A stretch of DNA of 64,000 bases. Origin: Centroberyx gerrardi (lineage: Eukaryota > Chordata > Actinopteri > Beryciformes > Berycidae). A program made the translations under genes and the position numbers. A model generated the notes under the pieces. The model saw only the letters and a program-made list of their open reading frames with translations. It did no database searches and was not told where the DNA came from. Below, piece by piece: positions 1-10,980 of the stretch; the stretch's first letter is position 1; each line of letters starts with the position of its first letter. The stretch spans positions 17,153,572 to 17,217,571 of the forward strand of contig NC_136008.1 in the NCBI RefSeq assembly GCF_048128805.1, written 5' to 3'.

Positions 1-93
1 TGGTGCTGTAATCATAGCTTCATTTTGGCAACAAGAACTGAAAGAATGAACTGTTCTTGGTACAATCTTTCAAATCTTCTCCTGTTTCCACAG

Positions 94-2839
94 ACCAGCA
101 TGAGAATCTGCAGTGTTTTCAGTGCTTTATCACATTCTGCAGTGCCAAAGCCAAGGAAAGGCACATGAAAAAGAGCCACCGGGAAGAGTATAAGCAGCAG
201 CTTCAGCAGGTAAACTTCACAATATCTGCTGTCTTACATAACACTGGCAACACTAGAAAGGGTGATGTGTTTTTTTTGTCATTTACAAATTCTGTGTGTC
301 CAATGACAGCCTGTGTTACTTAAGATTTGGAGGAACTGGGAGAGAAAGTAAGCTCAACTGATTAGCCAGCCAATCTGCCTCTTGATGGAAGTTGTTAAAA
401 CACTCCCTCAGGTTGACAATGCAGATGTGCATTTATGATGTTTGAATATCCGTTGTTTTGGAAAGAGGATTAGTGCCTCAGTAATGGTATTGTATCTGAG
501 TAAAACATAATACTTGTGTCCATTGCTAATTGGCAGCTGACAAAGCATGAAAATGGGGCAGGGACGTTTCTTTTCGGTGCTCATGTAATATATGTTTAAA
601 TTGTAATTGGTGTTCATGACAAGTTTTCCTGTAATTTTCCTGCCAGTGTTTTCAACCCCATGTGGTGAAATCCAGAAAGGGGGATAAGGGAAAAGACAGG
701 CCAATCTTTGACAAGACCTTTCTTGATATTGCAGTATCCATTCTTTCTCGCACTTGAGGTGAATTTCTTCTGCCCCTGAAGGTGCACAAAGTAGTTACAG
801 AAGCAAGCTTTTTATGCTTTAAGTAGGCATCATTTTCTAGTAAATGCAGCACACCTAGGCCAAAGGTACCATCTGCAGAATTTTGTCATTATTATATTGC
901 TGTCAAGTCAGTGGTATTCCAATGGAAGCAAAATTGTAGCCGCAATAGTCATAGTCAGTAGCGCAAGTAATATGCTATGTGCTTTCATGTGGTACAGTTT
1001 GAGTTTTAGGTCAATTATTCTGTAAAGTCATATGTTTATTTGATAGCCTAGGCCTATAGCTTAATTATCTATGTTTATTTTTTTATGCTACTTGAATACA
1101 TGTGACAGAATGCAGACTGTATATGTCTTGTACCATGTTACTGTGTTAGATCAATATCAATATAACCCTATGCCAATGTCACCGAGACAAATTCCTGTAC
1201 ATTGCTTGTACTTGGCGAATAAAGTGAATCTGATAAACTATTGTTCAGCATTTCAAAATTTAGCCTTTGTCTCGTATTGTTTTAAATTTGTCTCATCAGG
1301 TCTTTATTTTTCCTTCACAGGGAAATACATTGTTCACCTGCTATGTGTGTGATCGCTCTTTTCCATCATCTGAGGAACTGACACAGCACCAGCCGACACA
1401 CAGCAAGGAAGACAAGCCCTTCAAATGTGTTCACTGCAAGGAGAGCTTCAGAATCTTCTCTGAAGTGAGTGTTAAAGTATGTGATGTGAGTGTTGCCAGT
1501 GGAATCCAACTGGTGATCAGGGGCAATTTGCAATCAAGTCTCTGCACTGCACTCATGTTAACCTTCTGAGTGTTGAGCAGTGTTATAAATCTCTGATTAA
1601 AAAGTATCAAGTTACTGTTTACAAATACCATTACTAACACGTGCCAGTTTGGAGCAAATTGTGGAATGTTAAGTTTCACTTTTGTTTTCACAACGGGAGG
1701 CTCTGTCAGATTGAGTGCAGTGCTGCTGATTACTGGTCTATGCATCACCAAATGACAAACATGATGTGATGTACACATTAGGTGCAGCATTAGAGATAGA
1801 TTTAGATCAGTTTCTATACATTGACCAACTTTTTATTTTGTGGTGGCCGTGCTGATATTGTGGTGGTCCGTCTATGTATGGGGAAACACTGAATAGTGTA
1901 ACTATGCTACAGTTGCTTCAGATATTGTGCACATTCTAGTCTTTCATCTAATTATTCTGTTGCATTTTCTACCTCTGTCCCTCTCAGCTCACAACCCATA
2001 GAAGACAGGTGTGTCCAGAGAGACAGTTTGCATGTAAAGATTGCAACGAAACCTTCCGGAGCGCTGCGCTGCTGCGTACTCACCGCCTGGCCCAGCACCC
2101 TCGCCCAGAAGGGGAGGCTGGAGAGCAGCCAGAAGACCCCACCAAGACCCATCGCTGTAGGAAGTGTGGTCAGGGCTTTGAAACCGAATCGGAGCTGGTG
2201 GTGCACCAGGAGAAGTACTCGACGGGTGAGCAGTGCAACGGCAGCGCCTCATCTGTCAAGAAACGTGGACGGCCCCCCAAAACCGAAGACCCAGCAGGTG
2301 CTGAGAAGAAGGGAAAGCGGAAAAAGAAGGAGGATGGTGAGGGTGAGGAAGCAGAGGAGGCAGTGAAGGGCAGCAGCACATCGGTCGAGTCGGGAGCAGC
2401 TCCAGTGGAGGAAAAGGGAAAAGCAAGTGCCGCAAAGCGTGGCCGTCCTCCTAAGGTGGCAGCAAAATCAACAATGGCAGACAAGAAGAGTCCTGCAGAT
2501 GATAGTCAAGCTCAAACAAAGGAGAAGAAGCCTAAAGCGGCTCCTGTCCCGCCCCGCCAACTCCCCTGTCCCGAATGTGACCTCACCTTCCCCGGCTTGG
2601 GTCAGCTCCGCGCCCACAAGAAGGAGAAGCACGCCCCTCGGAAAGCCCATCCCTGTGAGGAATGTGAAGAGAGCTTCACCCGTCCTGAGCAGCTAGAGGC
2701 CCACAAGGCGCGGGCTCACACCGCAGGCCGCTTTGCCTGCCCAACCTGCGGCAAGAGCTTTGGTCGAGAGCGCACCATGAAAGCTCACCAGAAAAGCCAC
2801 TCGGAGGAGCAGCTTGAAAACCCGAATATGAACAGATAA
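94..2839 (+). CDS. C2H2 zinc-finger / AT-hook protein, ZNF576-like, 5' partial
   Basis: The visible coding exons are 94-209, 1321-1464 and 1988-2839 (stop). The first begins mid-codon after a tttccacag acceptor, so the gene starts upstream of the window. Junctions are cag/gtaaac, tccttcacag/gga, gaa/gtgagt and ctctcag/ctc, all in frame, giving 369 visible residues. There are about eight zinc fingers: two in the first two exons, a C2HC-like one spanning the 1464/1988 junction, two early in the last exon, and three near the C-terminus. Two AT-hook cores (RGRPP at nt 2264-2278 and 2438-2452) lie in a Lys/Glu-rich linker. The first two fingers resemble my recollection of ZNF576 (ITF...ERHMK, then a finger with RSFPSS), but mammalian ZNF576 is shorter and I do not recall AT-hooks in it. 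A nuclear DNA-binding role is likely; the targets are unknown. The fingers and exon joins are seen in sequence, while the family link is from memory. Confidence 0.85.
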
Positions 2840-3214
2840 TTGAGGGATGAAAGTCTTTGGTAAAGGCATGGGGGACTAGCAGAAAGTGTATGGTTTTGAA
2901 GATTTTAGCCAGGATTTTTTTTATTTTAAATTGGAGATCTGATGCTTGAGATCAGACTGTTTTTAGAAGAGTTTGGAATGTTTTGAGAAGGAATTTTAGC
3001 GAGACATTTTAGCAAGATTTTGATTTTAAATTGAGGTTTTTAACTTCACAGCATTGCAATTTTGGTCATTGGCTGTTAAAATTGTGGAGAAGTGGACACA
3101 TCACTTAAATTGACTAACCAAAAGTTGTTAAACCCATCTATTACATCTTTTGTCATGATGCCTATTATGTTTGTAAAAAAAAAAATGTTTTAACTTCTTT
3201 TAAATGATCTGTTT

Positions 3215-3217
<3 letters not shown>

Positions 3218-3250
<33 letters not shown>
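3218..3250 (+). repeat. poly(T) homopolymer, 33 nt
   Basis: An uninterrupted T run lies in the 3' UTR, so it would be a poly(U) tract in the transcript. It is likely to vary in length and be prone to sequencing error. Confidence 0.9.
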
Positions 3251-3254
<4 letters not shown>

Positions 3255-3874
3255 AGTTGAAGTGTGAAACTTGTGTGGTATGACTTCTATACTTACTGTC
3301 TTGAGTTGTTAAACTCATTTTGTGGTAAACTGTTTTTATTTTTTTGTTTTTTTCCTCAAAATGGCTTGTTTTTTCCAAAATGGATTGGGTAAGTAAATAT
3401 TTTGAAGCAAATTAGATGTCTAATAGTGATACTATGTTCGAATGTTTAGATGCAGTTTGTCAAAAGAAATGTATTGTGTACAGCTTCTGATTCATATTGT
3501 GTATTTTTTACACTTGATGTTTTGATTGAGTTAATTTCTAAATTAAGTTGCAGAAGGCACAGAATTTTAAAGTAACATGATCTAAGTTTGTTGAAGAGTT
3601 TGTTTTGGCTCAGTGCTTCAGATTCACTGCAAACACAGTTTGGTGTGTGGACAGAAATGATCCACCGCAATCCAGATTTCTTATATTAAACCTTAGTACT
3701 TTATTTTTTAATCTATTAGAATAATATGTAATGTCTTAAATATTTCTTGAATGCAAAACATGGATCTTTATTGCCATAGAGCCCTGCAAGGAACTGTAAA
3801 TCAAGTGTTCTTATTCATTGATTGGATTGTTTCTCTCCCCACTGCAACATGTCTGGACACTGCAACTATGTAAT

Positions 3875-3880
3875 AATAAA
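3875..3880 (+). terminator. poly(A) signal AATAAA, first zinc-finger gene
   Basis: A canonical hexamer lies about 1.04 kb after the stop codon. It is the first strong signal seen downstream of this gene. Confidence 0.55.
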
Positions 3881-4564
3881 AAATGCTATCCCAAGGGAGG
3901 CTGCTGAAGAAATAATTTGCCTTTGTGTCATTGTTCTCACCTCTAATTCAAGAGTAATTCTTGTTTAGAGGTACTGTATATCTGTAAATTCTAGTGCATT
4001 TTACATGACATTCCCATGATTTATACTGTCAGGATTAGACACACACTGTGTGCCCATTGTGCTAGATTTAGGCTATTCTCACCTCATCTGCTAAACTTTC
4101 AATTTTGAGATCAGTCTTTCCTACCTAGCAACAACACAAACAAATGAAATGCTGGAGGAGAATTGTGTTGTATTGATTTGGCAAGGCAAGAGGAACCTCA
4201 TTGAAGCTTGGTACATACTGTTAGATGTTAGGTAGCCACTAGTTAATGTGTTCCAGCACCCTCTTAAAAGACATGCTGATGTTGGGTAAGCCTATGTTAG
4301 AATTGTGCCTATCCTGGGAAGCTCGATTTGACTTATTTGCTGTGAATTATACTTCGTCACAGGGCAAGAATATTGACCATGTAACTCAAAAACATTTTGA
4401 CTAAGCTTCCAAGTGGGCTGTTCTCCCTCACTGATCTTCATACTTTATGCTATAAACTCCATTCCATTCCTGCTTAAGCATTGCATATTTTTTGAGACAA
4501 TGGTGCTATTATTTGTCTCCTCATAGTCTTAATATGTAAATAAGATACTTTTATATTTAATTAT

Positions 4565-4568
<4 letters not shown>

Positions 4569-4596
<28 letters not shown>
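4569..4596. repeat. (CA)n microsatellite
   Basis: This is an uninterrupted CA dinucleotide run of 14 units. Confidence 0.95.
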
Positions 4597-4598
<2 letters not shown>

Positions 4599-4843
4599 AT
4601 GGTGGGATGCTCAGATGAGCTTGAGTGGAGGAGGCAGATGATGTCACAGTTCACTGTAGCAGGAGCTGTGAAATAATGGTCAATGGGCTGAGAACTCCAT
4701 TGTGTTTGTCAAGTCAGTTGATTGTTGTACTGATACTCTTAACATTCCACTAAAAATCTGTCTTTGTGTGACCTACTCATACGTACATTTTGATTAAAGT
4801 AGAAATTTCATTAAGCTTAGGCATTGTGTTGTGTGATTAAAAA

Positions 4844-5123
4844 CTGCACATTTTTGAGTGGCCTTTTATTGTGACCAGTCCAAGGCACACCTGTGCAATA
4901 ATCATGCTGTTTAATAAGCATCTTGATATGCCACACCTGTCAGGTGGATGGATTATCTTGGCAAAGGAGAAGTGCTCACTAACACAGATTTAAACAAATT
5001 TGTGAACAAAATTTGAGAGAAATAAGCCTTTTGTGTGCATAGAAAAAGTCTTAGATCTTTTATTTCAACTCATGAAAAATGGGAGCAAAAACAAGTGTTG
5101 CGTTTATATTTTTGTTCAGTATA
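4844..5123. mobile_element. Teleost DNA-transposon-like interspersed repeat, truncated copy
   Basis: This segment matches a high-copy fish repeat I recognise from memory. It has the phrases 'gtggccttttattgtgacc', 'cacacctgtgcaataatcat' and 'ggtggatggattatcttgg', and ends 'tttttgttcagtata'. The other strand therefore begins 'tatactgaacaaaaatataa', the usual terminus. The partner terminus and a target duplication were not found, so the copy is probably truncated on its left. It has no coding capacity. The superfamily is not assigned here. Confidence 0.7.
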
Positions 5124-5580
5124 GCTTCCACTGACGTACTGAGTTTTAGAGCTTTTAGCTCCCTTCACTTCCATGTTATAGAAAACTTTCTTTCTTCCTC
5201 AATGCAAAGTTTTGCAAATTAGGTTAGATTTTTCCTCAAATTATACTGATACAATGCCAATAAAAGGCCTACCATAAGTACAATAAAATGTACGTATTCT
5301 GGTGACCTTCTGCAGTTTTCAACTGGGCCATTTCATCATCTTTACTAGCAATTATGAACCCCTTGTAAAAATATTAAAGCTTTACTTATTCTGACTTTAC
5401 TTAAATGCCTGATAGTGTTTGCATGCAGCAGTTTATCATTCGCAGTTATGCTGTGAACAGTCCTACGTTTTTTTTTGCATGTAATACCACTCCAAGACAC
5501 TGTGTGCTCGCGTGTGTACCTGGTGCCTGTACACAGCCCTCCTTTCCCTGCTATACTTCCTTTATTTGTTTTTGTTTGCA

Positions 5581-5971
5581 ACGAGGCAAGTGAGTTTGCC
5601 GCTTGCTAATCGCCAAATCGTAACCGCGCTGTTTTCACATCGTGTTGATAAAGCTTGTTGGTAAGTCTTTTGTCGTACTTATAACATTAATTTTCTCTTA
5701 GATAAGAAGCTAACGTCGAGGATGTAGTTATTATCTAGTTGTTCAGAAGTCTCACCTTGCCATCATTTTGCCTCCAGGACAATGAGGTAGCACCTTGTCA
5801 TTATTGAATTCCCATAGATACGTTGTTTGCTAACCGCTATAAAAATTAAAGGAAGACGAAAAAGAAGAGTTTCCGTAGATTCACGTAGATATGGTGAATT
5901 GTTAATTTTATCAAATGCTTCTTGAACACCTGCACCTTGTCTATGTGTAATAATCCCAACTGACTTTACAG
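5581..5971 (+). promoter_or_regulatory. Probable 5' UTR exon, promoter and first intron of the second zinc-finger gene
   Basis: A donor gttg/gtaagt at 5660/5661 and an acceptor tgactttacag ending at 5971, 12 bases before the ATG at 5984, suggest a non-coding first exon ending at 5660 and a 311-bp 5' UTR intron. The sequence before 5660 contains several CpGs. The transcription start cannot be placed without transcript ends. Confidence 0.5.
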
Positions 5972-5983
5972 CCAGCAGTCACC

Positions 5984-8900
5984 ATGTCCTCAGAATACAC
6001 CATTGATATCCAGCTGACAGAGTTGGGATTTCCTGACATCCTGCAGCCATCAGAGACACATGTGAGACAGACACCGTGTGTTTTGGCATCATCCGACGCC
6101 TCACTCTCACACAGCCATTCTACAGAAAGAAAAGTGATCAGAGGCAACCAGTCAGTTGTTGAAGATCCTGCTGCCGTAACACAGAATGTGCACATTGAAC
6201 AAACCACAGAGATTTCTGAGACATCACAGACATTACCATGTACACCTCTACAACCGACTCCAAGTGTACAAGATAAACAAGCTGCCAGTAGGGGTCCTGT
6301 TGATGCTGGCGCTGTACTTCCTGTATTGCCTAAGCCCTCGATAAGTTGTCCAACCACTGAACTAGGAACCACTGAAACTCCACTGCTGGCAACGGAACAG
6401 AAAATAGGGGATGCTGAGTCTGAAAATGGACAGAAAGATCTTGATGATGGACAAGAAGCGAAGGGAAATTCAACAGAAGCGAAGCAGGGTGTGGAGAATG
6501 AGTCAGATGACAGTGAGGTGTCGGTGACAGATGAGGAAGAGGAGGAAGACGATGAGGAAGAAGAAGGGCTAGACAATGGTATGGTTGATTTCGTTTTGAA
6601 TCTCTTAAGCATACATGTGTCTGGTGCTGTGTCCCTCTGGATTTGGTAATGGGCAACAAATAGGACCCAGACTATGTGGCGCCTCTGGATTTGTCTAAAA
6701 AGTCTACCTCAACTGAGTCTGAGTTTGTTGACAAAGTCTTTCTGAGCTACTAATATCCTGTGGCAATTTAATTATACCTAATATTTGCACTTTCAATTCT
6801 TTTCCTGGCTGGTGCCTGGTGAGTGATATGTCTTTTTTGATGATTAAGCTATTATCACGCTTGAGATTTCCCTTTCCTATTTCCCACAGAGTCTAGTAAT
6901 TCAGGGGATTACCGCTGCAGCTTCTGTGAACTTCAACTTCCCTCGAACCTCAAGCTGCAAGAGCATATGAACCTGCACACTGGAGCACGCCCGTACCGTT
7001 GTGCTGAATGTGGCAAACGCTTCTGCCAGATTGACAACTACCGTGCCCACCTGCGCACGCATGCCCAGGCCAGACTGGATCCTCTCCTCTGCCGCATCTG
7101 TCTGACCGTCTTTAAGTCACAGGAAGGCTTGAGGGACCACCTGTCAACAACTCACTTTGAGAAGAAGTTTTACGAGTGTGACCTGTGCAAGCGTGTATTC
7201 ACTGACCTGAAAGTGTGTGAATGGCATGTGGAGTGGCACAAGCGCACCCTGGGCAACTTTGTATGCGAGTCATGTGGCCGCATTTTCTCCCTTCAAAAGT
7301 CCCTCACACGCCACCGGAATAAAAAGTGCCATCGCAGCTACAATTGCACAGACTGTACAAAGAGCTTTACCAGGAAGAACGCTCTCCTGAAACACAGCTT
7401 CTCCCATCTAGGTTTGTTGCCTTACACCTGCATACGATGCCGCAGCCACTTCCGCCTGGCAAAACTGTACCGCCAACACAAGTGTGAACCTCAGCGTATT
7501 CACTGTGTGGCCTGTCTGAGAGTGTTTCTCAGCCAGGCGGACTTCCAGAAGCACAAAAAGGATACAGGCTGCTGGGGCCACCAGGGGCCCAAAGGGGATG
7601 AGATCCGCTGTTTGGAATGTGGCCAAAGTTTTGCCACGGCAGAAGAGCTGAAGAAGCATGCTGGGGCTCACCAGAAGGTGCTGACCTGCGCGGAGTGTGG
7701 AAAGGGGTTCCGGTCAGCCTTGCTGTTAATGTCCCACATGGGCGGCCATGCTGGCCAGACGCCCTGCCTGTGTCAGAGGTGTGGACTGGGCTTTCCCCAC
7801 CAGCAGAGCTATGATAGCCACCTCAACAACTGTGGACATACACCCCATCCTTCGGTGAGTTTTCCGCATTATGGTGACATGAGATTTTTAAGAACTACCT
7901 ACATTGATAATTTCTAGTTTCTTTGGCAAATTCTGTCGCACTTCTGGGTTTTGTAACTTGTGTGATTGAGATATTTGTTTTCCCATTTTAGAGTGCTCTT
8001 AAGAAACGTACGGCCACAAAGAACTCTCCTCCGCCTGTGAAACGCATGCCCCAGCCAAGCACAAACCTTTCATTGCCAACAAAAAACCCTACAAATACAT
8101 CAAACACAACAGTCACTATCCCTGCTGATGTTTCAAACATCCCTGCTGCACCAGTGGAGGAATCTGGTAGTCCAAAGAATGTGACAGGGGGAGCGTCCAA
8201 CGGGTCCGGTCCAGCAGAAGCGGTGTGGCAGCTAACGCTCGACAAACGGCCGCCTCCTGGGGTTAAACTTGTCTTGTTTGTTCCTGTGAGCTCATCTCTA
8301 GCCAATGGCCTGGCATTCCCATCTACTGTCCCTCAGGCTCCACCAGTTCCAGATATCCAGGTCCAGCCTCATGTGGCTCTCCCACCTGCTCCAAGAGGTG
8401 AACTGAGATTGCACAAGTCTAGCTCGCACCTTGGTCCGAGTTCTGTTCCAGGAACGCGGCTACGTTTAGATGTCCCTCTGGATTTGGTAATGGGCAACAA
8501 ACAGGACCCAGACTATGTGGCGCCTCTGGATTTGTCTAAAAAGTCTACCTCAACTGTGTCTGCTCTGACCATTTGTCCTCTTCCTGTTAAAATTGAGCCA
8601 GAAGACCCAGAGTTCTCAGAAGAGGCTCGTAGTATTCAAGGAGAAGCATTCCAAAGGGTTGATAGTAAAGAGACTATCTTAAAGGTTAAGAGAGAACAAT
8701 GGGTAACAAGTTTGGAGAATACAGCAGAGAGAGATAAATATACTACAGTGAAGCGGTTGAAATTAGATCCCATGGATCTCTCACCTCTTAATTTTAGTAC
8801 AACCTCTTCTGGCCTAGTAATGGATATTAAGAAAGAGCCTCAGACTCCTGGTTCTGACTTTAACTTGTTGCCATCCAAATCCTGCCAGCTGACAGCATGG

Positions 8901-8990
8901 AGGCCGGAGAGAGAAATGAAGATGGAGGATGATGGGCCAAGCCCTTCCTGTCCTGATGCTCATGTTGATCCTCTTAGTTTGTCCAACTAA
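5984..8990 (+). CDS. Zinc-finger protein with 11 mixed C2H2/C2HC fingers, PxDLS motifs and SUMO-consensus sites
   Basis: Coding exons are 5984-6578, 6890-7854 and 7992-8990: 2,559 nt, 852 residues. The junctions aatg/gtatgg, cccacag/agtc, tcg/gtgagt and ttttag/agt all keep frame. The start sits in gtcaccATG, a good context. Residues 1-198 are polar and end in an Asp/Glu run (about 183-196). Residues about 202-515 carry 11 fingers, of which four (5th, 7th, 8th and 11th) end in Cys instead of the last His. The C-terminal part holds PLDLV (682), PLDLS (698) and PMDLS (780), which fit the PxDLS motif recognised by CtBP corepressors. It also holds SUMO-type VKIE, VKRE, IKKE and MKME. I infer a nuclear sequence-specific repressor; I do not recognise the orthologue. 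A nearly exact copy of the PLDLS-coding stretch lies in intron 1. Confidence 0.9.
6630..6721 (+). repeat. Intronic copy of an exon 3 coding segment of the same gene
   Basis: These 92 bases match 8471-8562 with two substitutions (90/92), in the same orientation, 1,841 bp upstream and inside intron 1. In the exon's reading frame one substitution turns CAG into TAG, so the copy could not extend the protein if read that way. It encodes the PLDLV...PLDLS stretch. It has no flanking acceptor/donor pair. Confidence 0.9.
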
Positions 8991-10124
8991 GAATGAAGAG
9001 GGCTTTAACAGTGGACAGAAAGAGATTTTGAGCGAGGGCAGATTAAGGAGGAGAATAAAACTCAACCTGTGGTCAAATTCCCCCACTGAAAGATATACTT
9101 AAACACTACAAAGGACACGCTTACCATTTTGTTGTACCTCTAGCCACTTAAACCCTGAGTGTAGGTGATATTCTACAGCCAGAATGATATACTAATGAAT
9201 ATTGTATATATTTCTGTAATCAGTTTACCTACCAACGGCCTGTTATGACAAAGCAGAATATACCTACCAATATACCCACTTTTCCACTAGTGTAAATAGG
9301 CTCTTAATGAAAAGGCTGACATCTGGTGTGCCTCCTAGCAGTGGTGGACTGCTTGACAATGACGTTTAGTTTAGAACAGGAAAGATTTTTTAAATTTCTG
9401 TTTATTTCTGTAGTTCACGCTTTGTACTCTAATTGCACAGAAGATGCTGTTGTTGCAGAAACTGGGAAGATAACCATTCCATCCGGTGTAGTTCTTATAG
9501 CCACTTTTTTTTAGCACAATTTGGCACAGAGCTGTGAAATTTGTTCAGTTTTCATTTTAGGTTAGACTTTTGGTTTATTAGCTTCTCTACAGCTGTACGT
9601 TTCTTATATGAAAAGCCTGCCTGGGCAATCAGAGCAAAATTAACCACACCTGGTGAACCCATTGTCAACAGGACACAATAGGTCTACTCTACATAATGGT
9701 AGCCATAAACCCTATGCAATATGGTACAAAGGAAGAGCTTTCACAGCATTAAAAACATTCTTGACCACTATCTGTATGTCCTTGTTTGTGTGGCAATTGA
9801 ATAATTGTTTTAGCCTTCATGATTTGTCAAACATCACTTGAATCTAATTGTTTTCTATATTTTGAACCAGGACATTGGTTTTAACAGAAGATTTTGAGTG
9901 ATGTGCAACTTTGTACCTCTCTAGTGTTTGAATCTTCTGGGTGCATCCGTAACACATTTATATGTGTGTGGGTGCTTGATTTTTGAGAGTTAGTGCTACG
10001 TTTAGTATAGAGGCAAATCAAGGTACTGTTGAACTCTGTCACCTTAATCATTTATTAGATCATATTGTGTTTTGTTGAAAAATTGCAGGTATGTACTGAT
10101 GTTTTTCTAAAGGTTGAAAATAAA
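8991..10124 (+). other. 3' UTR of the second zinc-finger gene, with poly(A) signal
   Basis: AT-rich non-coding sequence runs from the stop to AATAAA at 10119-10124. No competing gene is seen. Short open frames here have no splice or family support. Confidence 0.55.
10119..10124 (+). terminator. poly(A) signal AATAAA, second zinc-finger gene
   Basis: A canonical hexamer about 1.13 kb after the stop is followed by a T/GT-rich stretch, the usual arrangement downstream of a cleavage site. Confidence 0.55.
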
Positions 10125-10980
10125 TATTTATACTTGATGCTATATCAATCTTCATGTCAATGTCTTTTGCTGATTCAAGCCTTTAGGTGTGTGTGGTAAC
10201 CTGATACTAACCCATTGTTGTCTTGTTTGGCCTTGTGTGCACATATTCTGGAGAATCTCAACATGGATTGCTTGAAAATGTGAACTGAGAATCATTGTTT
10301 CAAACTCACAAGTAAGGATAATGCAACAGAACTGATTTCAACTGATTTGAACATATCCGTAGATTCAGATGAATATTTTGCAGGCTGGTGAATATTTTTT
10401 ATAAAAGTAAAATCTGAAATCTAAAATCTGTCCCTTTGAAATGTATATGAGATTTCTAGGCCTATATATCCACATCACATCTATTTTGACAGATAATTGG
10501 CTGAAAAATCACTATAATAACCTATTCCTTTAATATTCCTGTAAGAATTTAGTGTGTCTCTGTGTGTGGCTATATCACGATAATAATCCTATTATAGGCC
10601 TAGTATTCCAAAAGGATATAATTGATCTGCTGTGGTATTTGCTCAGCATGCTTTTTAAATATTTTGGGTTGACTATAGGGTATTTTAAGAGGATTTAGAA
10701 CTTGTTTTGTTTACGAAAATCAATAGAAAAGCTCAATCAGTGGAAGAGGATGAAAAGACTACAAGTGTTGTCACATGGTATGAAGCCCCGGAAATACATT
10801 GTCCGCTCAATGACGATATTTTTACGGGAGCACAGTAGGGATGTGATAATGTGAGCGAGCTTTTGCGCTATTTTTAACAAGTTTCTAGCAGTTTACGAAT
10901 ACCAGTGTGTGAATAATTTAAAACGATGACATATAGGTCCTTGATCCAGCGCCAGCACTAGCCTACGTGTGTTTTACTTC
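10125..10980. other. Intergenic, leading into the promoter of the third zinc-finger gene
   Basis: Mostly AT-rich unique sequence with nothing recognisable. The last 200 bases contain more CpG and lead into the probable first exon of the next gene. Confidence 0.5.

Larger units (their letters stand above)
2840..3900 (+). other. 3' UTR of the first zinc-finger gene, with poly(A) signal
   Basis: This is AT-rich non-coding sequence after the stop. It contains a 33-base T run at 3218-3250 and ends near a canonical AATAAA at 3875-3880. No other gene is visible in it. The exact cleavage site is inferred. Confidence 0.6.
3901..5580. other. Intergenic region between the first and second zinc-finger genes
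   Basis: No open reading frame with support was seen here. The region holds a (CA)n microsatellite at 4569-4596 and a transposon-derived repeat at about 4844-5123. The last few hundred bases lead into the probable promoter of the next gene. Confidence 0.6.

Noticed and set aside
2009-2839. A separate gene starting at 2009
   Set aside because: The frame is open upstream to the acceptor at 1987 and continues the finger begun in the previous exon, so 2009 is internal.
5941-6612. 223-codon minus-strand open frame opposite exon 1 of the second zinc-finger gene
   Set aside because: Its Ser-rich stretch is the reverse reading of the acidic Asp/Glu codons in the real exon. It has no splice or domain support.
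7681-7695. LxCxE retinoblastoma-binding motif (LTCAE) in the second zinc-finger gene
   Set aside because: It lies inside a zinc finger, where the Cys is a zinc ligand and not exposed, so the match is very likely chance.
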